Assembly (NCBI GenBank): GCA_963843645.1
Contig: CAWJLE010000005.1
Span: forward strand, 1,054,001-1,118,000
Direction of reading: 5' to 3'
Length of the DNA: 64,000 nucleotides
Origin: CAWJLE01 sp963843645
Lineage (GTDB): Bacteria > Chloroflexota > Anaerolineae > DAOTYC01
Below the pieces are notes generated by a model, which saw only the letters and a list, made by a program, of their open reading frames with translations, did not search any database and was not told the origin of the DNA. This document shows positions 9,624 to 19,954 of this stretch, piece after piece. The translations under genes were made by a program, and so were the position numbers. The stretch's first letter is position 1. Every line of letters begins with the position of its first letter.

Positions 9624-11876
9624 TTGGCCGGCAACCGCAAGAGCTTCGACAAGACTCTGAAGAAAGCAGCCGGGTTTGTCGCGAAAAGGGACTGGGCCAG
9701 GGCGATCAAGGAGTATAAGTGGGCGCTCAGGGAATTCCCAGACGACGCTGAGACGCTGACGAAGCTGGGCATTGCGTATTGCCAGTCGAATCAACTCAAC
9801 GACGCCCGGGACTTGTTCCGTCGGCTCAATCAGGCCCATCCTGACGATGCGGGCATTCTCGCCGGCCTGGCCGACGTTGAGGAAAAACTCGGCGACAATG
9901 ACGCCGCCGGGGACCTGTTGTTGAAAGCGGGCTCGATCTTCGAGGCAAATGGCACCATGGATCCGGCGATTGCGGCGTGGCAGCGGGCGGCCCAACTGGT
10001 GCCGGGCCTCGACGAACCGCGCCGCCGGCTCGCGCACGCCTATACGGTCATTGGGGACTTGACTCAGGCGGCGGAGAGCCAGGTCGCATTGGCCAGGGTG
10101 TTGCAGGTCAAAGGCCGGGTGCGTGAGGCCGCGCAGGCGGTGAACATCGCGATCAAGCTGGATCCGCAAAATCAGGACGCTCGGGACCTGCGTGAGGTCT
10201 TCCGGGATGCGGTGGATGTGGATCTGGGCCAGGCGGCCGAGGAAAGCGGTCCCGTTGAGGCCGCGAGGCAAGGCGCCTGGGCAGAATTGGCTCGCACGCT
10301 GTTCGAGGACCTGTCTCCGGAGGCGATGTCCGACTCGCATCTCATTCCGGAGGAGCAGCGGTACAAGGTGCCGCAGGCGGATGCGATTCGTATCGATCGG
10401 GCGGAGATCATTGCGATTCTGGGTCGGGCGGTGGATCTGGACAGCCAGGGCAGTGCGGATGGGGCCATCGAGGCCTATCAGCGTGTGCTGAGAGGTGGGG
10501 TGGATCGGGTGGCCGTCCATTTCGCCCTGGGCCTGCTCTTCCGAGCCAGGAACGATTGGGAAGATGCCTGTACTCATCTGGCGTTCACCACGTTTCACCC
10601 CGACTATGCCCTGGCCGCACATCTGGCGCTGGGTGATTGCTACCAGCAGCATGGCCGGCTGGACGTAGCGGTCCAGCACTTCGTGCAGGCGCTGAAGGTG
10701 GCGGACCTGCGGACCGTGGATGAGACCCGAGCACTCGATATCGCCGCCCTGTACGGCAGCCTGACTGATGGTTATCGCTACGAGGGACATCGAGGGCGAG
10801 AACAGGCCATTTCCCGTTTCAACCAGTCCGTTCGGGATTTCTTCCGCGATCGGAGTTGGTTGCAGAGGGCGACGCAACTGCGGCAGCACCTCGACGCGAT
10901 TTCCATTGACGGAGCGACGATGAGCCTGGCCGAGGGATTGGGCGTGCCGGGCTTCGAAGAAATCCTCCAGGCGATGAACGGCGTGCAGCGGTTGATCAAC
11001 CGAGGTATGCTGTTGACGGCCCGCGAGGAGTGCTATCGGGCCATCGAGCAGACGCCGGGGTATCTGCCGCTTCATCTGCGACTGGCCGATATCTTCGTCC
11101 GTCAGGGTATGATCGAGGACGCCGTATCCAAGTACAGCATGGTCGCGGCCGTCTATGAAGTAAATCGCGATTACGCGCAGGCGACCAACGTCTACCGGCA
11201 GACTCTCTCCCTGACGCCGCTGGACGTTAAAGTGCGGTCGACGCTGATCGACCTGCTTATCAATCAGCGGGAAATCGATCAGGCGATAGAGCAGTACCTG
11301 GCGCTGGCCGATGCATATTACCAGCAGGCCCGGGTAGACAAGGCTCTCGAGAAGTTCGGCGAGGCGCTGCGTCTCACCAGCCGAAGCCAGGACGAAATGG
11401 CCTGGAGAGTCAGGATACTGTACTTCATTGGCGATCTCCACAATCAGCGCGTGGATTGGAAAAAGGCTGCCGAGACGTACGAGCAAATCCTGGCTCTGTC
11501 CCCAGAGGACGACCAGGCGGCGCTGTATTTGATGGACTTGTATTTCAAACAAAACAAATCGCAGCAGGCCGTCGCGCAACTGCAGCACTTGTTGCAGCGC
11601 TACGAAGCGCGCAACGACCGAGATCGAATGCTCGAGGTCCTTCGAGAAGCAGCGCGGTTACGTCCCAACGAAATGGTTATCCGCGCCCGGCTCAGCCAGG
11701 AGTACATCGAACGAGGGATGAGACAAGAGGCGATCACGGAGCTCGATGCGCTCGGCGAAATGCAATTGGAATCTGCGATGCACGATCAGGCGATTCAAAC
11801 GATCCGCCTGATCATCTCATTGAAGCCGGCCAACGTCAGAGCGTACAAACAGCTTCTCTATCACCTGTTGAGCTAG
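9624..11876 (+). CDS. Tetratricopeptide repeat protein
   Basis: About 750 residues made almost entirely of TPR helical hairpins (for example AIKEYKWALREFPDDAETL, then repeats to LKPANVRAYKQL). No enzyme domain or signal peptide is visible, so it is probably a cytoplasmic scaffold. TTG 9624 is preferred because GAGGAGG lies just upstream; GTG 9600 is an alternative in-frame start. The diadenylate cyclase gene follows 26 bp later, which suggests co-transcription with the c-di-AMP genes and perhaps a role in that regulatory unit (inference). Confidence 0.8.
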   Translation: MAGNRKSFDKTLKKAAGFVAKRDWARAIKEYKWALREFPDDAETLTKLGIAYCQSNQLNDARDLFRRLNQAHPDDAGILAGLADVEEKLGDNDAAGDLLLKAGSIFEANGTMDPAIAAWQRAAQLVPGLDEPRRRLAHAYTVIGDLTQAAESQVALARVLQVKGRVREAAQAVNIAIKLDPQNQDARDLREVFRDAVDVDLGQAAEESGPVEAARQGAWAELARTLFEDLSPEAMSDSHLIPEEQRYKVPQADAIRIDRAEIIAILGRAVDLDSQGSADGAIEAYQRVLRGGVDRVAVHFALGLLFRARNDWEDACTHLAFTTFHPDYALAAHLALGDCYQQHGRLDVAVQHFVQALKVADLRTVDETRALDIAALYGSLTDGYRYEGHRGREQAISRFNQSVRDFFRDRSWLQRATQLRQHLDAISIDGATMSLAEGLGVPGFEEILQAMNGVQRLINRGMLLTAREECYRAIEQTPGYLPLHLRLADIFVRQGMIEDAVSKYSMVAAVYEVNRDYAQATNVYRQTLSLTPLDVKVRSTLIDLLINQREIDQAIEQYLALADAYYQQARVDKALEKFGEALRLTSRSQDEMAWRVRILYFIGDLHNQRVDWKKAAETYEQILALSPEDDQAALYLMDLYFKQNKSQQAVAQLQHLLQRYEARNDRDRMLEVLREAARLRPNEMVIRARLSQEYIERGMRQEAITELDALGEMQLESAMHDQAIQTIRLIISLKPANVRAYKQLLYHLLS

Positions 11877-11901
11877 GCGGTGAGTTGTTCTGTTTTGGTG
11901 A

Positions 11902-12795
11902 GTGGAGAGCCTTGTGGCTGATATTCTATCGCTTTTTTCCAGGCTGGACTGGATCAGTGTAGTCGACATATTGCTGGTGACCGTCGTGATCTATGGGCTG
12001 CTCATGCTCATTCAAGGCACACAGGCGGTGCAGCTCCTCCGCGGCGTCATTCTGGTTGTCCTGGCGGCGGTGGTCATGACCAGCGTTTTGCCGCTCGTTG
12101 CCTTCAAGTGGCTGGTCGTCAACTCGATTCCGGCGCTTCTGGTGGCGATCCCGGTCATCTTCCAACCGGAGTTGCGGCGGGCTCTGGAACGTCTGGGGCG
12201 TACCGGTGAGATCCTGGCGCGTCCATCGCACGAGACTCTCACGGCACAGGTGATCGTGGAGATCAGCACGGCCTGCCGCCGGCTGGCCTCGCGTCGCCAT
12301 GGCGCCCTCATCGTGTTGGAGCGAGAGACGGGGCTTAAGGAGTACATCGATACCGGTGTGACGATCAACGGCAAAGTCACACCGCAGCTTCTGGAGACGA
12401 TCTTCTTCCCAAGTACGGCGTTGCACGACGGTGCGGTGATCATCCGCGGTGATCGCGTGGTGGCCGCAGCCTGTGTGTTGCCCCTGACCGAGAGCATGCT
12501 GCCTGATGCACACCTGGGAACCAGGCACAGGGCCGGCGTCGGCGTGACGGAGCAAAGCGATGCGATTGCGGTGATCGTGTCCGAGGAATTGGGCGTCATC
12601 TCTATCGCACACAATGGGCGCATGATCCGGCGACTCGATGAGCGCCGGCTGGCCAAGGTTCTGGAGGCATTCTATTCGCCCCAGTTCGACGATACGGCTC
12701 ATCGGTGGTTGCCGTGGCAGCGAGTCTGGCGTGAACGACTGGGGACACTCGGCGTGTTCCGCCGGCGTGGACACAAAGAGGACGAGCAGCAATAG
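11902..12795 (+). CDS. cdaA: Diadenylate cyclase (CdaA/DacA type)
   Basis: Makes cyclic di-AMP from two ATP at the membrane. 297 residues: about three N-terminal membrane helices (residues 10-95), then a DisA_N domain with DGAVIIRGD near residue 176 and GTRHRAGVGV near 207, the two motifs needed for cyclase activity. Start GTG 11902 or GTG 11914; the second follows GTGGAGAG. The ybbR-domain gene follows 45 bp later, the arrangement known for CdaA and its regulator CdaR in Firmicutes. Confidence 0.92.
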   Translation: MESLVADILSLFSRLDWISVVDILLVTVVIYGLLMLIQGTQAVQLLRGVILVVLAAVVMTSVLPLVAFKWLVVNSIPALLVAIPVIFQPELRRALERLGRTGEILARPSHETLTAQVIVEISTACRRLASRRHGALIVLERETGLKEYIDTGVTINGKVTPQLLETIFFPSTALHDGAVIIRGDRVVAAACVLPLTESMLPDAHLGTRHRAGVGVTEQSDAIAVIVSEELGVISIAHNGRMIRRLDERRLAKVLEAFYSPQFDDTAHRWLPWQRVWRERLGTLGVFRRRGHKEDEQQ

Positions 12796-12840
12796 ATTTC
12801 GGATTCTCCGTGGATACTAGATAAGTCGAGGACGAGGCGT

Positions 12841-14226
12841 GTGGTTGATCGAGGTTCAGCAGCTGGTGACCTCTTGAATAAAGCCGGAACGATGTTGTTG
12901 GCTCTGATCCTGGCGGTTATCGTCTGGCTCGTGTCAGCGAACCAGGAGAATCCGAGCGTGAGGGATACCTTCCCCGATCCGATTCCGGTTGAGGTGCGCA
13001 ACAAGCCGGCGGGCATGGTCGTTTTTGGTGACGTCGTCGATCGCGTGCAAGTCACCATTCGGGCTCCACGGAGCAGCTGGGACAACCTGCGCAGCACCAG
13101 CTTTCAGGCCTGGATCGACCTGACCGGGCTGAATGCCGATATTCACGACGTGGACGTGCAGGTGAAGTGCTCTGACCACGCCGTGCAAATCATCGACAAG
13201 AAGCCTTCGAAAATCGCCGTGCGTCTGGAAGTGCTCAAAGAGAAACAGATGGAAGTGAAGCCCGTCATCGTCGACAGCCCGCCTCTCGGTTACATCTACC
13301 GCACACCGGTCGTCACACCGTCCAAGGTCACTGTGCGGGGGCCAGGTTCCGTCGTGGATCAGGTGGAGTCCGTGGTGGCGAATATCTATCTGCAAGGCGC
13401 GAAGAGCGACTTCGAGCGGGCGGTGGCGTTGGTGCCGCACGATGCGCAGGGCGAGGTGGTGGCCTGGGCTGAGCTCGATCCGGCGCGCGTCGACGTCAAG
13501 GTGCCGGTTGAACAGCGCATCGGTTATAAGGACACGTCGGTTCGCGTGATTCTGAAAGGGCAGGTGGCGCGCGGCTACCGCATCACCAACGTCTCGGTCG
13601 ATCCCTCCGTAGTCACCGTGGTCGGCGGTCCGGGCTCGCTGAGCAACATCCCCGGATATCTGGAGACCAAGCCGATCGACATGACCGACGCCAAAGCCGA
13701 CGTCGTGGAGCGTGTGACGCTGTCCATGCCCGAAGGCGTCTCGTTGCTGGGGACGCAGAGCGTCCAGGTCACTGTGAGCGTGCTACCGCTGCAGGGCGGC
13801 TTGACTTTGCAGGGCTTGCCCTTGACCTTGCAGGGCCTTGCCCCTGATATGACTGCTAAAGCTTCGCCGGATGGGGTCGACGTCATCCTGTCGGGGCCGC
13901 TGCCGCGCCTCGAACCTCTGAAGCGCGACGAAGTGCAGGTTATCCTGGACGTGTACGGCCTGGCGCCGGGCACTCATAAAATCGCTCCAACAGTCATCGT
14001 GCCAGAAGGCCTGAAAGCTGAGAGCGTATTGCCGGACATCGTCGAAGTTCAGATCGAGCCCAAGCCGTCTACCGGCGGGACGGCAACGCCGCCGCCGACC
14101 GCGACGCCTGCAGCGCCGCCGGCCGGAACGCCCGAGGCGAAGACTGTTACGCCTGCAGCCCCGCCGACCGTCTCGCCTCCGATAAGTCCGGTGTTGCCTG
14201 AGACGCCTCCGGCCCTTACTCAATAG
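12841..14226 (+). CDS. cdaR: YbbR-domain membrane protein, CdaR-like regulator of the diadenylate cyclase
   Basis: 461 residues: one N-terminal transmembrane helix (MLLALILAVIVWLVSA), then about four YbbR repeats (repeated pattern P-V-x-V, YRTPVVTPSKVTVRGPGS, YRITNVSVDPSVVTVVGGPG) exposed outside, then a Thr/Pro/Ala-rich tail from about residue 405. In Firmicutes the homologue binds CdaA through the membrane and tunes c-di-AMP synthesis; that role is inferred here from gene order. Start is GTG 12841 in the context GAGGACGAGGCGTGTG. The P/T-rich tail is unlike Firmicute CdaR and typical of Chloroflexota surface proteins. Confidence 0.85.
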   Translation: MVDRGSAAGDLLNKAGTMLLALILAVIVWLVSANQENPSVRDTFPDPIPVEVRNKPAGMVVFGDVVDRVQVTIRAPRSSWDNLRSTSFQAWIDLTGLNADIHDVDVQVKCSDHAVQIIDKKPSKIAVRLEVLKEKQMEVKPVIVDSPPLGYIYRTPVVTPSKVTVRGPGSVVDQVESVVANIYLQGAKSDFERAVALVPHDAQGEVVAWAELDPARVDVKVPVEQRIGYKDTSVRVILKGQVARGYRITNVSVDPSVVTVVGGPGSLSNIPGYLETKPIDMTDAKADVVERVTLSMPEGVSLLGTQSVQVTVSVLPLQGGLTLQGLPLTLQGLAPDMTAKASPDGVDVILSGPLPRLEPLKRDEVQVILDVYGLAPGTHKIAPTVIVPEGLKAESVLPDIVEVQIEPKPSTGGTATPPPTATPAAPPAGTPEAKTVTPAAPPTVSPPISPVLPETPPALTQ

Positions 14227-14283
14227 ATCGCCAGTTCGGGGTCACTCACTGGATTCAATCCAGACAGGTTGGAGTCGTCGAGA

Positions 14284-15636
14284 ATGAGCAAAGCAATCGT
14301 CGCCATAGTGGGGCGACCCAATGTGGGCAAGTCGGCCTTGTTTAATCGTTTGGTCGGGCGAAGCATCGCCATCGTCGAGGACATTCCCGGCACTACGCGC
14401 GACCGCATCTACGCCGACGCCGAATGGGCAGGCGCTACCTTCACCCTGGTCGATACGGGTGGTCTCCAGGTGGATGGCCTGCTGGATGAGAAGAATGCCA
14501 CGCCAGAATTGCTCGTCGATCAGGTCCATCACCAGGCGGAGATGGCCATCGGCGAGGCGGATGTGATTCTGTTCATGGTCGATGGGAAGGCCGGCATGAC
14601 CGCGACGGATGAGAACGTGGCGGACCTGCTGCGGCGCACGCACAAGCCGGTGATCCTCATCGTAAACAAGATCGACGGCGAGAGCCGCCGGCTCGCCGCG
14701 CTGGACTTCTACGCGCTGGGTTTGGGCGATCCGCACGCGATTTCCGCGCTGCACGGCCTGGGCACCGGCGACCTGTTGGATGCGATCGTGGCCGCGCTGC
14801 CGACCGAAGCCGCGCAAGAAGTAGATACGGCGACTAAAATTGCCATTGTCGGGCGTCCAAACGTCGGCAAGAGCTCTCTGTTCAACGCCCTATTGGGCGA
14901 GGAGCGGGTCATAGTGAGCGAAATGCCGGGGACGACACGTGATGCGATCGACACCCACATCGAATGGGAAGGCCAGCAACTGCTGCTCATCGACACTGCC
15001 GGCATTCGCCGACGCGGGCACATCGATCCCGGGATAGAAAAATACAGCGTTCTGCGGGCGATGAAGGCCATCACCCGGGCGGATGTGGCCCTGCTGCTGC
15101 TCGATGCAACCGAGATGGTCACCGCGCAGGACGCCCACGTCGCCGGTTACATCCTGGAAGAAGAAAAGGGTGTAGTCGTGCTCGTCAACAAGTGGGATCT
15201 GATCGAAAAAGACTCTCAGACCATGGCGGAGTTCACTCAGCGCGTGCGGACCGAACTGCAGTTCCTGGACTACGTGCCCGTGCTCTTTATCTCAGCAAAG
15301 ACCGGCAAGCGTGTGGAACAGGTTTTGCCCATGGCACTCAAGGTTCGGGAACAGCGGCTCATGCGCGTTCCGACGTCCGAACTAAATCAGCTCGTTCAGG
15401 ACGCCACCATTCGCCACGCGCCGCCGTCGAAGGCCGGTAAGCGCCTCAAGTTCTACTATGCGACGCAGGTCGCGGTCGACCCGCCCAATTTTGTGTTCTT
15501 CGTCAACGACGCACGTCTGGTGCATTTTTCCTATCAGCGATACATTGAGAATCAACTGCGCGAGCGGTACGAGTTCCTGGGAACCCCTCTGCGGTTCACT
15601 TTTCGCAATCGCGTAAGCGGAGAATCCAAGACATGA
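14284..15636 (+). CDS. der: Ribosome-assembly GTPase Der (EngA)
   Basis: Double-GTPase needed for 50S subunit maturation. 450 residues from ATG 14284 (MSKAIVAIVGRPNVGKS). Two G1 motifs GRPNVGKS (near residues 9 and 190), two DTGG/DTAG G3 motifs (LVDTGGLQ, LIDTAGIR), G4 motifs NKID and NKWD, then a KH-like C-terminal domain (PPNFVFFVND, SYQRYIENQLRE). The stop overlaps the start of the next gene by 4 nt (ATGA), so the two are translationally coupled. Confidence 0.95.
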   Translation: MSKAIVAIVGRPNVGKSALFNRLVGRSIAIVEDIPGTTRDRIYADAEWAGATFTLVDTGGLQVDGLLDEKNATPELLVDQVHHQAEMAIGEADVILFMVDGKAGMTATDENVADLLRRTHKPVILIVNKIDGESRRLAALDFYALGLGDPHAISALHGLGTGDLLDAIVAALPTEAAQEVDTATKIAIVGRPNVGKSSLFNALLGEERVIVSEMPGTTRDAIDTHIEWEGQQLLLIDTAGIRRRGHIDPGIEKYSVLRAMKAITRADVALLLLDATEMVTAQDAHVAGYILEEEKGVVVLVNKWDLIEKDSQTMAEFTQRVRTELQFLDYVPVLFISAKTGKRVEQVLPMALKVREQRLMRVPTSELNQLVQDATIRHAPPSKAGKRLKFYYATQVAVDPPNFVFFVNDARLVHFSYQRYIENQLRERYEFLGTPLRFTFRNRVSGESKT

Positions 15637-18080
15637 GCCCAGACAAAGGCCACACAGCTGTTCCTCCCGACGCCAACAAGAATTCGCCCCTGGGCGCCCG
15701 GCCCAAATCACCTGATTGGCAGCCGGACCGAGCGCCGGATCGGCAGGACGTGCTCGAGTTCGTGCTTCGCAACCTGGCGCGGACTGGGGCGCAGCTGGTG
15801 GTGCTTTGTGGAGGCCGGCTCGAGGGGAAGACTCCTCTGCTGCGCTGGCTTGCGGCCATGCTCCCTGAACGTTTCGTACCGGTATACGTCAACCCTGTGC
15901 GTTGGCCTCCCCTGCTCCCCGACGAGGTGCTTCCCTTTGTGGTCAAAGCGGTCGCCCAGGTTCTCCATCTGGAGACGACGGAAGCAGTCGACTTCTCTCC
16001 GTCGTTCCGTGCGGCCGTCGAAGCTGCACTGGGCGGGCGGCGCCTGGTGATCTTGCTGGACGAGCTCTCGCCGGAAAGCCTAGCTCACACGCCGGATCCG
16101 GAATCCGTTCCATTCTTTACCCACTTGCGAGAGATCACCGACGGCTGGGCGGCCCTGTCCAGCGTGGTGGCGCTGGGCCGGCGGCTCTACGAGATCGATG
16201 CTGAGTTTCTTGCGGGCCTGAAAGAGGCCAAGGTCAAGTACCTGAGTCCTCTTTCGCTCGGCGACATCCGGCTCATGGCGGAGAGCCAGGGGCTGCATCT
16301 GGCGGATGACGCCGTGACGGAATTGGAAAAACTGTCCGCGGGGCAGCCGTACGTTGTGAGCTGGCTGTGTGGTGCGCTAGCGGAGCACGTGCGTCAGCAG
16401 GATGTGGCCGTCGGACCCGCCATAGTGCACTCGTCCGACGTGGACCTCATGTTGGAGCGAACCATCACCACCGAGGAACCCGGTCTGGCCAGCATGTGGC
16501 AGGCGCTCGACGTGCCGGAGCGACTGCTCCTCGTCGTTCTGGCGCAGCAGGAGCGTGAACAGCTGGAGGTCGGCGATCTGCCCGCCGCTCTGGCAAGCTA
16601 CGGCATCAAGCTGGCAGGCGTGGACCTGACTGACGCCGTGGGGAGGCTGACGGAAGCAGGGCTGTTGACTCGACGAGCTGGAGCCGACGGGTATGCTTTC
16701 GCCGCTGAGGCCGTGCGACGCTGGATCGTCGTACGTTTCCCGGTCGAGGGACTGCGTGAGGCGCTGGAGAAGATGAGCCCGCAGGCGGCGCGAATCTATA
16801 CGGCCGCAAGGGTTCAGCACGACAGGGGAGAGTTGGACGGGGCAGTGGCAGGCTATCGCCGAGCACTGGCCATCAACCCGAACCATCGTCGTGCCTGGCT
16901 GGGTCTGGGGCAGGCGCTGCGCGAATGTGGAAATTGGACGGAAGCAGTCGAAGCCTTGGAGCGAGCCTACGAGCTGGATCACGACCTTGGACGTGACAGC
17001 CTGGTTGCTGCTCTGGCCGACTATGGGCAGGCGCTGCAGAATGAGAAAAACGACGATGCGACGATCAAAGTCTACCGCCGCATCCTGAATCTTGCACCGG
17101 ACGACCGGATGACCACAGAACGTTTGTTGGCTCTTCTGATTCGCCGGGCAGACACGTTCCTGGCTCGGTCGGACGTGGAACGGGGCCGCTCGGCCCTGCG
17201 CCAGGCCCTGCAACTGGACCCTGGCAATCCGACCCTCAGCGCGCGGTTGGCGGAGGTCAACGCGCGGCGCCAGATGGCAACGTCGGTGCTGGCTGAGCCG
17301 CCGGCCCGCTGGGGAGGCAGAGAGTGGAGGGCGTTTGGCGGACTGGCGGTCGGCATCGTGGTGATCGGCGCTGTGTTCTTCGCCCTGACGCGCGGGACTC
17401 TGCCTGTACCGGTCGTTCCGACGTCGACCGTTCAGGCCACGACGGCCGCGCCGTCCGCTACAGTCGCGGGAGGAACCATGGTGGCTCTGGCCGTCGCACC
17501 CTCCGAGACCGCCCTCACGTCTACTCGAACGCCGACGGTCACCGTGGCGGCCGTACTGGCAATCACCCCGCCGCCCGCCACGGCGACGCCTCCGCCGACC
17601 GAGACCAATACACCCACTCCCGTTCCCAGACCGAGTACCGCGACGCCAACTCGCAAGCCGACGGCGACCCCCACCGCGACTGGAACCCCAACGGTGACCT
17701 TGACGCCCACTCCAACTGAGACGCCGACGATGGCGCTGCAGGCCCCACGCTTGCTTGCGCCGGACCAGGGCGCCTATTTTTCCGGCGCTGAAACGCGCAT
17801 TGAGCTGCGGTGGACGCCGGTCGGCGTTTTGGCCAGCGACAAATGGTATGGTTTGAGTGTTCGGTATCGCCACGGTGGGCAAAACGTGGAAACCGGCTCG
17901 TGGATGAAGGAGACGAGTTGGGTCGCGCCGGGCTTCCTGGCCGGTCAGGCTGACGAGCCTGAGCGCAAGTACACCTGGGACGTCGTGGTGGTACGGGAGC
18001 TGGAGCCCGCTCCGGATGGGACTAGACGGGGCATCGAGGTCAGCCCTCGCAGCGAAACCCGGACCTTCACCTGGCGCTAG
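15633..18080 (+). CDS. AAA ATPase with TPRs, one membrane helix and an extracytoplasmic domain
   Basis: 815 residues. Residues 30-350 are a STAND/AAA-type ATPase: Walker A GGRLEGKTPLL, Walker B LVILLDEL, then a winged-helix-like region (AGLLTRRAGADGYAF). Residues about 385-560 hold TPRs (LDGAVAGYRRALAINPNHRRAW). Then a single transmembrane helix (LAVGIVVIGAVFFALT), a long Thr/Pro linker and a C-terminal beta domain (LLAPDQGAYFSGAETRIELRW) that would lie outside. This resembles a membrane-spanning signalling ATPase with an external sensor, but no named family matches the full architecture. It overlaps der by 4 nt. Function unknown. Confidence 0.75.
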   Translation: MSPDKGHTAVPPDANKNSPLGARPKSPDWQPDRAPDRQDVLEFVLRNLARTGAQLVVLCGGRLEGKTPLLRWLAAMLPERFVPVYVNPVRWPPLLPDEVLPFVVKAVAQVLHLETTEAVDFSPSFRAAVEAALGGRRLVILLDELSPESLAHTPDPESVPFFTHLREITDGWAALSSVVALGRRLYEIDAEFLAGLKEAKVKYLSPLSLGDIRLMAESQGLHLADDAVTELEKLSAGQPYVVSWLCGALAEHVRQQDVAVGPAIVHSSDVDLMLERTITTEEPGLASMWQALDVPERLLLVVLAQQEREQLEVGDLPAALASYGIKLAGVDLTDAVGRLTEAGLLTRRAGADGYAFAAEAVRRWIVVRFPVEGLREALEKMSPQAARIYTAARVQHDRGELDGAVAGYRRALAINPNHRRAWLGLGQALRECGNWTEAVEALERAYELDHDLGRDSLVAALADYGQALQNEKNDDATIKVYRRILNLAPDDRMTTERLLALLIRRADTFLARSDVERGRSALRQALQLDPGNPTLSARLAEVNARRQMATSVLAEPPARWGGREWRAFGGLAVGIVVIGAVFFALTRGTLPVPVVPTSTVQATTAAPSATVAGGTMVALAVAPSETALTSTRTPTVTVAAVLAITPPPATATPPPTETNTPTPVPRPSTATPTRKPTATPTATGTPTVTLTPTPTETPTMALQAPRLLAPDQGAYFSGAETRIELRWTPVGVLASDKWYGLSVRYRHGGQNVETGSWMKETSWVAPGFLAGQADEPERKYTWDVVVVRELEPAPDGTRRGIEVSPRSETRTFTWR

Positions 18081-18094
18081 AGACCAGTGCCTCG

Positions 18095-19874
18095 TCAGCC
18101 TTCAGCCGCTATCGACGTGTGCAAAGTAACCGCTCGCTTGGCTGGAGCGCCGAGCCGCTCGATCTCCTTGGTCAGAATACGGCGAAGGATGGCGACCGAG
18201 CACCCGTACGTGCTGTCCATGCCGAAGTACGACAGGCTCTTGGAGAGGAGAGTCTGGCGGCGGCTGTACGGCGTATCTGAGGCGTAGTGGAGGAAGCCCA
18301 CGTCGTAGGGCGCGTTGATGAACAGATTGACGATCTCGTCGACCGGGAAACGCTTAGGATAGATGTTCTCATACAGCGCGCTGAGGTACGGCCCCGCCTC
18401 CATCTCGATGTCAGTATATCCCTCGCGGTAGAACAAGGTCATGAAGCGGTTGTTTTGCAGGAAAGTCCCACGAACGGTCACGCCCTTCTGATTGTCGAAC
18501 ACCGTCCCCCCATGCAGATAAGGCGCCACGTCCCCGGCGACGAAGCAGTTCTTGAACAGGAACGTGTTCATCGAGTGCTCGTCGTACAGCACGTTGGGGA
18601 TCATTACGTCGCCAATGCGGCCGTTGAGCGTCGCGGACTTGCCCATGACGTAGAAGCCTTCGAGTTCGCTCGCATTAGCCGAAACCTGAGTCAGAATGTG
18701 ATACGCGGCCATCCCCAGCGGATAATCCACGTTAAAGATCAGGGCGTCGCTCTCGCGGAGCATCTCCAGGCCGGGCAACTTGAGCCGCGGATCGAACAGC
18801 GCGGGATCCAGACGGCTGATTTCGATCACCTGCGCCGCCACGTCGAGATATTGTGGCGTTTCGATGGGATTGATCCCCGTTTCGCCGGAACTGCTTCTTG
18901 CGCAGAAAGCGGAATTCCGCGGAGTCGTCTTCCTCGAACTTCTTGCGCAGCAGGTAATAGAGCAGGTTCTCCATCTCTCCGGGCTGGTTCCGCTCGCGGA
19001 TTTCTGCGAGCTCCGACAACAGGTCCTCAGGATTCGATTTGCGCAGGAACTGCAACAGCTGTTCCTGGTGCGTCAACGCGTACCCCGACAGGAGATTGAC
19101 CAGGCTATGTGGATTGCTCGACACGAAGTAAACCGGGCGGTGGGGTAGATCGATGTGGGGCAGGCTGTGCTCGATGTGCTGCCACCAGCGCTGAGCGGCA
19201 CGGCGGTAATCTGTCAGGGAGCCGGCCAGGAGGCGCAACGAAAACTCTTTTTGTTTCTGGCCGGCCAGGATCAAGTTGGCTCGCAGCGATTCGCCCCAAA
19301 CCCGTTTCAGCGCGATCGAACTCGGCGGGGGGCAGGTTCAACGCCTCCACGTCGACTCTTCTTCTTCGGGAGACAGCGGCGCCTCCTGCGGCTGCGACTT
19401 GAGCGCCTTCAAGGTCACCGAGCCCGAGAGCTTGTGATGAATCTTGTTCCACTCTATCTGATAGGCCACCAGCATGGGGATGAGATCGTCGATGTCTGAC
19501 ACGCTGGCGATGAAGGCCGCCAGAGTTTCGTCGCGGTCGAAGAACATCTTTCGGCGACGCGCCGCCGAGTGCACCGGCTGCCAGTTTCGAACGCCGATGT
19601 ACCCACCGCGGCGCTCGAACACGTCCTCGGACTGCCCCAGCACCACCAACCGTGTCTGGGTGATGCAGGGCGGCAGACGCATCGCGCTGTAGATAAAAGC
19701 GCCAAGGTCCAGGTCGGGGCTTTCGGCATCAGGATGCAGGCTGGCTCTCATGGCCGCGTGCGTCTCCTCCAGCGATCGGACCTCTACCTCGCCGGAACTG
19801 CGCAGCAGGGAATAGTAGGTGCGCAGATAGAGCTCGATTTCCTCGTTTTCAGTTGATGGTGTTCGTCTGTCCAT
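18095..19874 (-). pseudogene. Uncharacterised nucleoside-phosphorylase-like protein, frameshifted
   Basis: Three pieces in consecutive frames make one gene of about 590 codons. The start MDRRTPSTENEEIELYL at ATG 19874 follows GGAG. Breaks lie near 19340-19270 and 18850. The C-terminal piece (KLPGLEMLRESDALIFNVDYPLG..., EGFYVMGKSATLNGRIGDVMIP) resembles the PNP/UDP nucleoside phosphorylase fold, where GKxATLNG-RxGDVMIP is a recognisable block. The N-terminal half (RTYYSLLRSSGEVEVRSLEE, LPPCITQTRLVVLGQS) is unlike any enzyme I know. Large bacterial proteins of this architecture are uncharacterised. The frameshifts are probably sequence errors, since all three parts keep coding character. Confidence 0.55.
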
Positions 19875-19954
19875 GGGATCACTCCGTAGTTCGTTCGTCT
19901 CTTTCAGTCTAATCCGGGCCGCCCGTTCTGTCAATGTTATTGTCCCTCGGACTT

